Source: a virus. Taken from it: 35,794 nt of DNA. Location: positions 1 to 35,794 of IMG/VR virus record IMGVR_UViG_3300027763_000015; one strand, 5' to 3'. The position numbers and the translations under genes are program-made. A model generated the notes under the pieces. It was given only the letters and a program-made list of their open reading frames with translations. It did no database searches and was not told the DNA's origin. Below, piece after piece: positions 7,363 to 15,527 of the stretch (positions are counted from its first letter, which is position 1; each line of letters starts with the position of its first letter).

Positions 7363-8801
7363 TGAAAAGTCCTATCTTAGGTCAATCTTATGTAGCTCGG
7401 TCTATTAATGCTGCGGATAACCGCATGGTTAATTTGTTTCCAGAAGCTACCCCTGAGAACGGCTTAGAGATAGGCTATCTTAATCGTGCGCCTGGACTAA
7501 CAACATTATGCACTGTAGGTACAGGCCCTATTAGAGGTCTGTGGGCGCATCAATCAAACGGTGCAGATGCGTACTGCGTATCAGGTACAGGCTTCTATCG
7601 TATCAATACAGACTACACATCACAATACATTGGTGAAGTGTTAGGGACAGATCCAGTCACATTTGCTGACAACGGTACACAGATATTTATCGCTGCTAAC
7701 CCGTTAGGCTACATCTACAACGAAGTAACTAACGTGTTTGCTCAAATTACTGATCCTGACTTTACAGGTGCAGGAACTGTGTGTTATTTAGATGGCTACT
7801 TTGTCTACAATGAGCCAGATAGCCAAAAAATTTGGATTACTCAACTTCTTGATGGCACGTCAGTAGACCCTTTAGACTTTGCTAGTGCTGAAGGCTCACC
7901 TGACGGTGTAGTAGCTATTAACACTATACATCGTGAACTATGGGTGTTTGGTACAGATACAACTGAAGTTTGGTATGACTCAGGTGCAACAGACTTTCCG
8001 CTAATCCCTATTCAAGGTGCATTTAATGAGACTGGCTGTATTGCAGCCTATTCAGTAGCCAAGCTAGATAACTCTCTCTTTTGGCTAGGTAACGACCCTC
8101 GCGGTTTTGGCGTAGTGTTCAGGTCTAATGGCTACGCAGCACAGCGTGTATCAACACATGCAGTAGAGTATGCAATACAGAACTACGGCACTATATCAGA
8201 CGCTGTAGCGTACACATACCAACAAGAAGGCCATGCCTTCTATGTGATTAGTTTCCCTACAGCAAATGCCACATGGGTGTATGATGTAGCGACAGGTTCA
8301 TGGCATGAACGTGCTAGTTTAATTAATGGCGAGTTTGCTCGTCATCGTTCAAACTGTCAATGCAACTTTCAATCAACAACATTAGTTGGCGATTACGTCA
8401 ATGGTAATATCTATAAGTTTGACTTAGATGTGTATGCAGATAACAGCGCACCGCAGAAATGGCTACGTTCATGGAGAGCGTTACCTAGCGGTCAAAACAA
8501 TTTAAAGCGTACAGCACAGCACAGTCTACAGTTAGAGATTGAGTCAGGCGTAGGCTTAAACTTAGGTCAAGGCGATGACCCGCAAGTAATGCTAAGATGG
8601 TCCGATGATGGCGGTCATACATGGTCTAACGAACATTGGAAATCAATGGGTAAGATAGGTGAATATGGTTATCGTAACATTTGGCGTCGTCTAGGGATGA
8701 CGCAAAAGCTACGTGATCGCGTGTATGAAATATCAGGAACTGATCCTGTTAAAGTAGCTATTATGGGTGCGGAGCTAATCCTAAATGGCACAAACGCTTA
8801 A
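7362..8801 (+). CDS. packaged-DNA stabilization protein, P22 gp10 family tail hub
   Basis: A 479-residue protein, close to the 472 of P22 gp10, the hub that joins the portal/gp4 ring to the tailspikes and needle and seals packaged DNA. The N-terminus (GQSYVARSINAADNRMVNLFPE) and the repeated beta-propeller-like blades through about residue 400 (GTGPIRGLWA, DGYFVYNEPDSQKIWIT, FWLGNDPRGFGVVFR, WVYDVATGSWHERAS) fit the family. The start overlaps the gp4-like stop (TAATG). Its last 17 bases overlap the next gene. Confidence 0.88.
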   Translation: MKSPILGQSYVARSINAADNRMVNLFPEATPENGLEIGYLNRAPGLTTLCTVGTGPIRGLWAHQSNGADAYCVSGTGFYRINTDYTSQYIGEVLGTDPVTFADNGTQIFIAANPLGYIYNEVTNVFAQITDPDFTGAGTVCYLDGYFVYNEPDSQKIWITQLLDGTSVDPLDFASAEGSPDGVVAINTIHRELWVFGTDTTEVWYDSGATDFPLIPIQGAFNETGCIAAYSVAKLDNSLFWLGNDPRGFGVVFRSNGYAAQRVSTHAVEYAIQNYGTISDAVAYTYQQEGHAFYVISFPTANATWVYDVATGSWHERASLINGEFARHRSNCQCNFQSTTLVGDYVNGNIYKFDLDVYADNSAPQKWLRSWRALPSGQNNLKRTAQHSLQLEIESGVGLNLGQGDDPQVMLRWSDDGGHTWSNEHWKSMGKIGEYGYRNIWRRLGMTQKLRDRVYEISGTDPVKVAIMGAELILNGTNA

Positions 8802-9207
8802 CTACACTCGGATACCTGCACCTAGAGTTTCGCTTGTAGATCCACAAACAGGGATTGTAGCAAACGAATGGTTTAGGTTTTTTAATAACCTTTACACGAT
8901 AGCATATTCAGGAACTAACACGACTACGCCAGGTACGTATGGATCAGCTACAAATGTAGCTCAAATAACGATAGATGAATTTGGCGGAATTACTAAGCTT
9001 GTTAATGTACCAATAGCAATTAATGCTAGTCAAGTGGTAGCAGGTACATTTAACGGATTAGGTTTTAATAATGGTACAATTAGCAGTTCTGCAATTAGTA
9101 GCTCTGCAATTAACAGTTCTGCTATAGGTAACGTAACCCCTTCAACGGGGACGTTTACTACAGCTACTGCAACAAACTATGTAGGCATATCAGGGGGAGT
9201 GTTTTAA
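8785..9207 (+). CDS. fibre-like tail protein with (S/N)SSAI repeats
   Basis: A 140-residue protein starting inside the last codons of the gp10-like gene. The N-terminal part (RIPAPRVSLVDPQTGIVANEWFRFFNNLY) is a type I recall from environmental short-tailed phages, probably a tail-attachment region. The C-terminal half is low-complexity, with SSSAI-SSSAI-NSSAI at about residues 99-113, then GNVTPSTGTFTTATA and the end GISGGVF. The last motif is shared with the 66-residue protein at 2324. It may fill the place of a tail needle or fibre base; no protein like P22 gp26 is otherwise obvious. Function is inferred from position. Confidence 0.7.
   Translation: MAQTLNYTRIPAPRVSLVDPQTGIVANEWFRFFNNLYTIAYSGTNTTTPGTYGSATNVAQITIDEFGGITKLVNVPIAINASQVVAGTFNGLGFNNGTISSSAISSSAINSSAIGNVTPSTGTFTTATATNYVGISGGVF
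9078..9122 (+). repeat. three 15-bp tandem repeats inside the fibre-like gene
   Basis: Units 9078-9092, 9093-9107 and 9108-9122 are near-identical copies of AATTAGCAGTTCTGC with one to three changes. They encode a pentapeptide repeat of the type (S/N)SSAI. In-frame repeats can change copy number by slippage and alter fibre length. Confidence 0.85.
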
Positions 9208-10250
9208 TGGCTCAAACAGGTTTTACACCAATACAAATATATCGTAGCTCGACAGCTAGTGCTGCACCTACATCAGGCAACCTTGTTGCTGGTGAATTAG
9301 CTATTAATACGGCTGACGGCAAACTGTTTTATTTAGACAATCTTAATGCTGTTCAAGTAATTGGCTGGAAGCTAGTTCCTGCAACTGCAGGCGGTACAGG
9401 CTTAAGTACCTACACTACAGGCGATATTATTTATTCTAACGCTACTAATACGCTAACTAAGCTGAGCGTTGGTTCTACAGGTCAAGTGCTTACGGTAGCA
9501 GGCGGTGTACCTACATGGGCTGCAGCAGGTGGCGGTGGATTAACAGTAAATACAACTACTATTACAGGCGGCACGTCAGGTCGTATTTTATATGACAATG
9601 CTGGCACAGTAGGTGAATTGGCAAACACAGGTACAGGCAATAATGTATTAGCTGACAGCCCAACCATAACAACGGCATTAACAGTTACAGGTGCATTGCA
9701 ATTAACAGGTTCAGCAACAGTAATTCAAAATATTGCTTCATCACAAACTTCAGGTACATTAAATATTGGTGGAACTGCCGCAACAGCCGCACTTAATTTA
9801 GGACAATCTACATCAACACAACCAATTAATATTGGCGGCACAGGAAATGGTGCGATTACAATAGGCAGAAGTTCAACTTCACAAACTGTTTCTATTGCTA
9901 ATGGGACAAATGCTGGCGCACTTAAAACAGTCAATATTGCTGTTGGTGGCTCAAGTACAGGTAGTAGAATAGTTAATATTGCTAGAAATATTAACGGTTC
10001 TGGCCCAGATACAACAGTAATTAATATTGGCGATAATAATGCTGTAGGACAATGCCAAGTAAATATAAATAGCACTTTTAAACAAACAATATTAACTGTT
10101 ACTGATTTATATAACAATGTAACTATTCTTGCAGGAATGAGAGCAATAGTAAACGATGCTTTAGCCCCTATATTTGGTGCGATTGTAAATGGCGGTGGCG
10201 GCGTTACAGTTCCTGTATATTGTGATGGAACAGACTGGAGAGTTGGATAA
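9207..10250 (+). CDS. tail fibre or collar protein (347 aa)
   Basis: The start overlaps the preceding stop (TAATGG). The N-terminus (FTPIQIYRSSTASAAPTSGNLVAGELAINTADGKLFYLD) is a module frequent at the N-terminus of phage fibre or collar proteins. A TAGGTGLSTYTTGDIIYSN module follows and then a long repeat region (about 185-290) with recurring NIGG, INIG, ITIG and VNIA motifs, consistent with a beta-structured trimeric fibre. The C-terminus (VPVYCDGTDWRVG) resembles fibre tips. It lies between tail hub and tailspike genes. Trimerisation and receptor binding are inferred from family habit. Confidence 0.75.
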   Translation: MAQTGFTPIQIYRSSTASAAPTSGNLVAGELAINTADGKLFYLDNLNAVQVIGWKLVPATAGGTGLSTYTTGDIIYSNATNTLTKLSVGSTGQVLTVAGGVPTWAAAGGGGLTVNTTTITGGTSGRILYDNAGTVGELANTGTGNNVLADSPTITTALTVTGALQLTGSATVIQNIASSQTSGTLNIGGTAATAALNLGQSTSTQPINIGGTGNGAITIGRSSTSQTVSIANGTNAGALKTVNIAVGGSSTGSRIVNIARNINGSGPDTTVINIGDNNAVGQCQVNINSTFKQTILTVTDLYNNVTILAGMRAIVNDALAPIFGAIVNGGGGVTVPVYCDGTDWRVG

Positions 10251-10516
10251 TGGCTTTATTAAAATCAGTAAACACAGCATTTGGAATTGATGCAACTTAT
10301 TGGAATATCTTTTCTATTACAGAGGACTTCAAGAATAAATCACTTGAAGTAGTTATCAACGGTTATGTAAGCAAAGAAGTGCGTGATGAGAATCACAATC
10401 CTGTTGCATGGCAAAACCTAACATTTACAGGCGATGACTACATCAAAGATGCTACTCGTGAAGCCATCTATTTAGCATTAAAAGCTAAAGACTTTTCTGA
10501 CGCAGAGGACGCATAA
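10250..10516 (+). CDS. hypothetical tail-region protein (88 aa)
   Basis: An 88-residue protein that overlaps the fibre gene stop (ATAATGG) and the next start by one base. The N-terminal half has beta-strand character (TYWNIFSITEDFKNKSLEVVINGYVSKEVRDEN) and the end is acidic. It resembles small proteins that accompany tail fibre genes in phages, possibly assembly factors, but no named family is recognised. There is no signal peptide or membrane segment. Confidence 0.6.
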   Translation: MALLKSVNTAFGIDATYWNIFSITEDFKNKSLEVVINGYVSKEVRDENHNPVAWQNLTFTGDDYIKDATREAIYLALKAKDFSDAEDA

Positions 10517-10812
10517 TGGCAACTTTAATCCCTAAATTTAAACAGTCTGGTACAGGCGCAGTTAATAGAGATATTAACTTAAAACTTGCTGAGACGGTCA
10601 GCGTTCTTGACTTTGGCGCTGTAGGTAACGGATCGACTGACGATACGGCTGCATTTAACGCAGCTTGGACCGCATCTAACCCACGCGCAGTATTAGTACC
10701 TGCAGGTAGCTCATATAAGATTACAGGGACTGTTACAGGCAAATTCTATTCGTTTGGCGTAGCTACTATAGTAACGGGAACGGTTACATCAATAACTAAT
10801 TTGGTACCTTAA
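10516..10812 (+). CDS. short beta-helix-start protein, tailspike-like (98 aa)
   Basis: A 98-residue protein with a complete entry motif of pectate-lyase-like tailspikes (VSVLDFGAVGNGSTDDTAAF) but none of the long beta-helix that should follow. It resembles the tailspike at 11068-12972 around residues 205-255 (VSVKDFGAKGDGTTDD). It has its own start with TAATGG coupling and a normal stop, so it is either a shortened tailspike paralogue or an adaptor cap. The reading frame after the stop does not continue the beta-helix. Confidence 0.65.
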   Translation: MATLIPKFKQSGTGAVNRDINLKLAETVSVLDFGAVGNGSTDDTAAFNAAWTASNPRAVLVPAGSSYKITGTVTGKFYSFGVATIVTGTVTSITNLVP

Positions 10813-10814
10813 GC

Positions 10815-11078
10815 ATGAAAAAACTAACAGCATTACTATCTAGCCCACGTATCCCTGTACCGCTTGATAAGCAAGCGCACTTTAATTCAGGCGGTATCTT
10901 GGCGCTTATAGCATACTTTTTTATCGGTTACTACGCTTTATTGCTAGTAATGGTGGTAGCTTTTGCAAAAGAGTGGTATGATTATCAGCATCCAACAATC
11001 CATACTTGCGATTTTTATGATTGGTTAGCCACGGTATTAGGCGCTGTCGTTACATTAGGAGTGATTTATGTCTGTTAA
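10815..11078 (+). CDS. small membrane protein with a DKxxHF motif
   Basis: An 87-residue protein with two predicted membrane helices (about 26-50 and 68-86) and a loop rich in His, Asp and Tyr (KEWYDYQHPTIHTCDFYDW). The N-terminal DKQAHFNSGGILA followed by AKEWYD resembles the YfiM/DUF2279-like and VanZ-like small membrane proteins found in some phages. It lies inside the tail gene cluster and overlaps the tailspike start by 11 bases. A holin role is possible but the lysis cassette is 7 kb away. The family link is tentative. Confidence 0.6.
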   Translation: MKKLTALLSSPRIPVPLDKQAHFNSGGILALIAYFFIGYYALLLVMVVAFAKEWYDYQHPTIHTCDFYDWLATVLGAVVTLGVIYVC

Positions 11079-12972
11079 CTTATCCCCGTTAGGCGGCGCT
11101 GGCGCACAGTTCTTCAGCAATAATGGCGTACCTCTTGCAGGCGGGTTACTATACACATACTTAGCGGGAACTACAACCCCCGCTGCGACTTATACATCTA
11201 GTAGCGGTGCAACTGCGCTTGCTAACCCTATCGTGCTAGACTCAGCAGGCCGAGTGCCTACAGGCGAGATTTGGCTAACTGATACTATCAGTTATAAAAT
11301 TGTACTTAAGTCAGCCACAGACGTACTAATTGCTACATGGGATAATCTTGTAGGAATAAATGCTAACGTTATCGGGTTTACCGCACAACAAGAAACGGCA
11401 ACGGCAACAGCAGGACAAACGGTGTTTACTACCACGTTAACTTACGTGCCTGCCACTAATAATCTAGCAGTATTTGTTAATGGCAGTAAACAAATTGTAG
11501 GTACAAACTATACTGAAACTAATAGCAACACGGTAACATTTTTAACTGGCCTTAACGTAGGCGATCTAGTGCAGTTCTCAACCGCTACCCCAGTCGCACC
11601 TAATGCTACCACGTCAGCTAACGTATCCTACACGCCAGCAGGTGCGAGCGCTGTAGTCACTAATGTTCAAACCAAACTACGTGAAAGCGTCAGCGTTAAA
11701 GATTTTGGTGCCAAAGGTGATGGTACAACTGATGATACAACCGCAATTACAAACGCGCTTGCAGCAAGTAGCGCCGTTTACTTTCCTGCAGGTACGTATT
11801 TAACAACAGGCAATATTAATATAGCCAATAAAAACATTTCAGGTGCAGGGATTGGCATTTCAATCGTTAAACTTTCAGGTACTAATACTAATGCTTCATT
11901 ATTTATTAATGGTGGCAGCATCTCTACGCCTTGGGGGTCTGGCGGCGGATGTACTATTCGCGGGCTATCTTTACAAGGTAACTGGGATGGCGCAACAACT
12001 AACAGCACTACAGACATATCAACCATTGGCGGATTAATAAAATGGTGGGCTGGCGCATACGTTAAAATGTATGAGTGCGCATTATTTAACTGCTATGGGT
12101 TTGGGTTCTTTTGCTACAGAATGGGATACTCAGATATACATGACTGTCATATCTACACTAATGCTAAAAATGGCGTACACGTAGATGGGCCTAACGGCAG
12201 CGATGCAATTACAAGTTCATCTATTAATCACACAAGTATTAATTCTTGCCGTGGATCAGGTGCTACTGGCGGTAAAGCTATCTATATTAAAAATGGGTTT
12301 TACTTTAACGTTAATAGTTGTACGATTGAAGATGTAGATATAGGTATCTACATTGATGGTAATGATAATAGAAACATTACTATATTTGAGACTTATATTG
12401 AATCTACAACAACCGCCGCAGTAAATTATGTAGGTAGTGGGTATGATTTAATGTTATTTCAAAATGTGTTTGCAACAGCACCACAATTTGTACAATCAGA
12501 CCCCGCCAATCAAACGTATGTAGCGATAGGTAACTTTGGTTTATCTGATGTTTATGCGCTACCTATAACTTTAGCATCTAGTCAACAAGTATTTATTACT
12601 AATGCTACGCCATCAAAAACGTTAAATCAAATTACATTGCAACCAGGTACTTGGTTAATTACCGCTTCTTGGGTTGGATCGACAGACTCAGGCTTAGGTC
12701 AAATGTCAGCGCGGCAAGCATTTGGGCTAAATGATTCTGCAGCATTACCTGCATACTCTACAAGTTATAGTAAAGCTCAATTACGTGGTGATTGTACCTC
12801 TACAGTCAACACGGCAGATGGGTTTATTAATGGCACGTTAAGCTATGTTCAAACGCTTACGTCCGCAACTACAATTTATCTGTATGGCGGCGCAACAAGC
12901 ATTACTAACACACTTAGTGTTGGCATAACATCGTACATTAAAGCAGTTCAAGTAAACGGTGCGTATCTGTAA
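11068..12972 (+). CDS. tailspike with head-binding and beta-helix domains
   Basis: A 634-residue tailspike. Residues 1-95 resemble the P22-type head-binding domain (GVPLAGGLLYTYLAGTTTP, LDSAGRV, IWL, YKIVL, WDNLVGIN). Residues about 110-180 resemble a T7-fibre-like beta module (FVNGSKQIVGTNYTE, VNVGDLVQFS-like). A pectate-lyase-like beta-helix starts near 207 (VSVKDFGAKGDGTTDDTTA) and runs to about 480. The C-terminus (480-634) is a beta domain, probably for trimerisation or carbohydrate binding. Spikes of this kind bind and often cut host surface polysaccharide; catalytic residues cannot be placed by eye. It is the most likely receptor-binding and host-range gene. Confidence 0.87.
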   Translation: MSVNLSPLGGAGAQFFSNNGVPLAGGLLYTYLAGTTTPAATYTSSSGATALANPIVLDSAGRVPTGEIWLTDTISYKIVLKSATDVLIATWDNLVGINANVIGFTAQQETATATAGQTVFTTTLTYVPATNNLAVFVNGSKQIVGTNYTETNSNTVTFLTGLNVGDLVQFSTATPVAPNATTSANVSYTPAGASAVVTNVQTKLRESVSVKDFGAKGDGTTDDTTAITNALAASSAVYFPAGTYLTTGNINIANKNISGAGIGISIVKLSGTNTNASLFINGGSISTPWGSGGGCTIRGLSLQGNWDGATTNSTTDISTIGGLIKWWAGAYVKMYECALFNCYGFGFFCYRMGYSDIHDCHIYTNAKNGVHVDGPNGSDAITSSSINHTSINSCRGSGATGGKAIYIKNGFYFNVNSCTIEDVDIGIYIDGNDNRNITIFETYIESTTTAAVNYVGSGYDLMLFQNVFATAPQFVQSDPANQTYVAIGNFGLSDVYALPITLASSQQVFITNATPSKTLNQITLQPGTWLITASWVGSTDSGLGQMSARQAFGLNDSAALPAYSTSYSKAQLRGDCTSTVNTADGFINGTLSYVQTLTSATTIYLYGGATSITNTLSVGITSYIKAVQVNGAYL

Positions 12973-13020
12973 CATGACACAGCAATTAGCTACATCGATG
13001 CAGGAAAAAGGATAACTTAA

Positions 13021-13491
13021 ATGCCAGTAATGTCTCAAGAATGGCACGACTTAAAAGAAGCGAATAGACAGCGTTGGATGCTAGGTCATGCGGAAGCAAT
13101 AGATTTTGTAGCTAACGTCATGTCAGCGTTTGAGTTTTGGGATGATTTAATTGATAAAGATGTGGAACTTGAAGATGAGTACATCAACAAAGTAATGATG
13201 AACCTTCTTTTTGTTCTACCGCAGAATAAATGGTTTGTAGCAAACACAGCGTATTACATGCCTTTGTTTATGATGTGCTTTAATGCGTATCACGATTCAA
13301 ATGAAATGTGTAAGAGTAAAGAGATACATATTCGCAACTTAGCTTTTCATATTCGTAACTTAGGATTTGAGTTGTACATATCGACTGCCTTCTTGTTGGG
13401 CGGATATAAACACATGCGTGAAGTTTCACGCGAGATACGCGAGTTTTTCGCGTTTGAGACTTTTGAAAAATGGGAGTTTTATCATGCCTGA
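13021..13491 (+). CDS. hypothetical helical protein before the ejection genes
   Basis: A 156-residue, largely helical protein with an AAAAGGA ribosome binding site. The N-terminus (EWHDLKEANRQRWMLGHAEAIDFV) followed by FEFWDDLIDKD is of a type I recall from phages with similar ejection-protein loci, but no function is established. It contains no signal peptide; several aromatic segments could be amphipathic helices. Its last 8 bases overlap the start of the following ejection protein, so the two are likely coupled and the product may be a chaperone or virion component. Confidence 0.7.
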   Translation: MPVMSQEWHDLKEANRQRWMLGHAEAIDFVANVMSAFEFWDDLIDKDVELEDEYINKVMMNLLFVLPQNKWFVANTAYYMPLFMMCFNAYHDSNEMCKSKEIHIRNLAFHIRNLGFELYISTAFLLGGYKHMREVSREIREFFAFETFEKWEFYHA

Positions 13492-14254
13492 TTTAGGGAC
13501 AGGACTATCGGTAGGCGCAAGCCTACTTGGCGGAATAATGGGGTCAGATGCAACGGAAAACGCTGCTAACACCCAAGCCGCTGCAGCCAATCGTTCGGCA
13601 GACCTACAGTACAAGATGTTTCAAGAAAATCAGGCTGCGCAAAAGCCGTTCCTTGAAGCTGGATACAAAGGTCAAAACAGACTGCTAGACTTGCTAGGTC
13701 TTAGCGGTAACACAGGTGCGCAAGGCTATGGCTCTGCGGCTAAAAACTTTAGTATGTCAGACTTTGAACAAGACCCTGGCTATGCGTTCCGTATGTCTGA
13801 AGGACTTAAAGCACTTGATCGTACTGCGGCCTCACGTGGCGGTATGTTGTCAGGCGCAGCATTAAAAGGTTCTCAACGTTATGGGCAAGACTTAGCCTCA
13901 CAAGAGTATCAGAACGCATATAACCGTTATCAGACTAATCGTGCAAATATGTTGAACCCACTACAAAGTCTTTCAGGTCAAGGTCAAACGACAGCCAATA
14001 CGTTAGGTACTGCAGGTCAAAACTATGCAAATAACGCGGGTGAAGCGTACATGGGTGCAGGTAATGCACGTGCGTCAGGCTACATGGGTAGTGCTAATTC
14101 GTGGAACCAAGCACTTGGCGGTGCAGCTAATGCGTATACGCAAAACAAACTAATGGGCCAGATTTTTGGCAACCGTAGCGGCGGCGCAAACAACAGCTAC
14201 GACATGTTGCCTGATTCTAATTCTTTTGATTATTACTACAATATGAATCCTTAA
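13484..14254 (+). CDS. putative DNA ejection (internal virion) protein, gp7-like
   Basis: A 256-residue protein. The ATG at 13484 is chosen over an in-frame upstream start because it has GGAG 9 bases upstream and begins with a glycine-rich hydrophobic helix (GTGLSVGASLLGGIMG) typical of ejection proteins. The rest is rich in Ala, Gly, Asn, Gln and Tyr, with helices such as QYKMFQENQAAQKPFLEAGYKGQNRLLDLLGL and the segment DPGYAFRMSEGLKALDRTAASRGGMLSG, a hallmark of many phage DNA-transfer proteins. It comes first of three ejection-type genes, as in P22 (gp7, gp20, gp16). Its site inside the capsid and later transfer into the cell are inferred. Confidence 0.8.
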   Translation: MPDLGTGLSVGASLLGGIMGSDATENAANTQAAAANRSADLQYKMFQENQAAQKPFLEAGYKGQNRLLDLLGLSGNTGAQGYGSAAKNFSMSDFEQDPGYAFRMSEGLKALDRTAASRGGMLSGAALKGSQRYGQDLASQEYQNAYNRYQTNRANMLNPLQSLSGQGQTTANTLGTAGQNYANNAGEAYMGAGNARASGYMGSANSWNQALGGAANAYTQNKLMGQIFGNRSGGANNSYDMLPDSNSFDYYYNMNP

Positions 14255-14265
14255 GGACCTTAATC

Positions 14266-15525
14266 ATGCCAATTGACCCAACTATTGCATCAGGCATTAG
14301 ACCCGTTCAGTTAGAGTCACCTGTTAATCAGATGGCTAACGTATACGCTTTGCAAAATGCACAACAATCTAATCAGCTTAACCAATTAAAGATGGATGAG
14401 TATAAGCGTGGTATAGCAAACACGGAACGTAGAAATGCGTTACTAGGTGGCTTTGCGCCAGATATGAGCGTAGATCAACAAGTAAACGCATTAGCTAGAG
14501 GTGGGTTCTTAGATGAAGCTAAAGCTTTGGCTGAGTCATCAGCTAAAGTTAGTAAAGATAAACGCGAAGCTGAAAAAGCGGCATCAGACCTTAAAGCTAA
14601 CAGCATTAAGTTCCATCGCGATTTATTGCCTACGGTTAAAGATCAAGCCTCTTATGAACAATGGGGCGTAAACGCAATTAAAGACATCCCTGAATTAGGT
14701 AAATTGTTACCTGCACAATATGATCCTGCGCTTATTCCGCAACTAGCTATGTCTGCGGATAAATATATTGAATCTCAAAAACCTAGAGAAGTTGCCCCAG
14801 GTAATGTAGTGTTAGGTCCAGATAATAAAGCTATCTATACTGCACCATATAAACCTGAGCCTAGCACAGACATTCCTAAGCTTAAGCCTGGTGAAGTATG
14901 GGACGCTAAAAAACAAACTGTTATGCAAGTACCAGGTAGCGCTGAGTACAATAAACAAAGTAAAATCCACGGTACAGATTATAACGCTACTAAGACCGTT
15001 ATATCTAAAATGGATAACGCTATATCTAAAGTAAACGATATATTAAGTCCTGAAAATAAAAGCGGGTTTGAAGGTAACTTTGGTGGATATAACGCTGCAA
15101 TTACTAGACAATTTACTGGCAATACCGCTAAAGTTAAAAAGAATATCGAGACAGTTAAAGCAGATATGAAGTCTGCTGGCTTAGAGTTAGTTCGTTCTGG
15201 CGGTAGTATTGGCGCTTTAACCGAACGTGAATGGCCAATGCTTGAAGCACAAATTGATGCTATTGATTACATGCTAGATGAAAAAGATGCAGAAGCGGCA
15301 TTTAAGCGTGTTATATCAACCTTTGAACGAATTAAAGATCAAGCTAAAGATACGTATCAAACTACATGGGGTGAGACACAATACTTTAAACCTGACGCTA
15401 TTAAAGGCGCAGGTAAAGCCCCTGCAACACCTGCCGCACCCGCCGCACCTGCGCGTAAAAATGTAGGCTCGGATGCAAAAGCTAAACCTAAAGCAACTTG
15501 GTCGGTAGAACGCGAAGGTACTTAA
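14266..15525 (+). CDS. putative DNA ejection protein (419 aa)
   Basis: A helical, Ala/Lys/Gln-rich 419-residue protein lying between two ejection-type genes, with an AAGGACC site upstream. The N-terminal 120 residues look coiled-coil (QLNQLKMDEYKRGIANTERRN). From about 230 to 370 there is a module with GGSIGALTEREWPMLEAQIDAID and a following TFERIKDQAKDTYQ that I recall from environmental phage virion proteins. The C-terminus is Ala/Pro/Lys-rich and disordered. There is no enzyme motif. It is probably the second internal virion protein, extruded with the genome. Confidence 0.75.
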   Translation: MPIDPTIASGIRPVQLESPVNQMANVYALQNAQQSNQLNQLKMDEYKRGIANTERRNALLGGFAPDMSVDQQVNALARGGFLDEAKALAESSAKVSKDKREAEKAASDLKANSIKFHRDLLPTVKDQASYEQWGVNAIKDIPELGKLLPAQYDPALIPQLAMSADKYIESQKPREVAPGNVVLGPDNKAIYTAPYKPEPSTDIPKLKPGEVWDAKKQTVMQVPGSAEYNKQSKIHGTDYNATKTVISKMDNAISKVNDILSPENKSGFEGNFGGYNAAITRQFTGNTAKVKKNIETVKADMKSAGLELVRSGGSIGALTEREWPMLEAQIDAIDYMLDEKDAEAAFKRVISTFERIKDQAKDTYQTTWGETQYFKPDAIKGAGKAPATPAAPAAPARKNVGSDAKAKPKATWSVEREGT

Positions 15526-15527
15526 AA

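Noticed and set aside
9725-10117. A 130-codon frame on the minus strand
   Set aside because: It is antisense to the repeat region of the fibre gene; its hydrophobic, Val/Pro/Ile-rich product is an artefact of Asn/Gly/Ile codons read backwards.
12974-13015. A 13-codon frame between tailspike and the next gene
   Set aside because: It is too short, has no own start signal, and mainly contains the ribosome binding site of the following gene.
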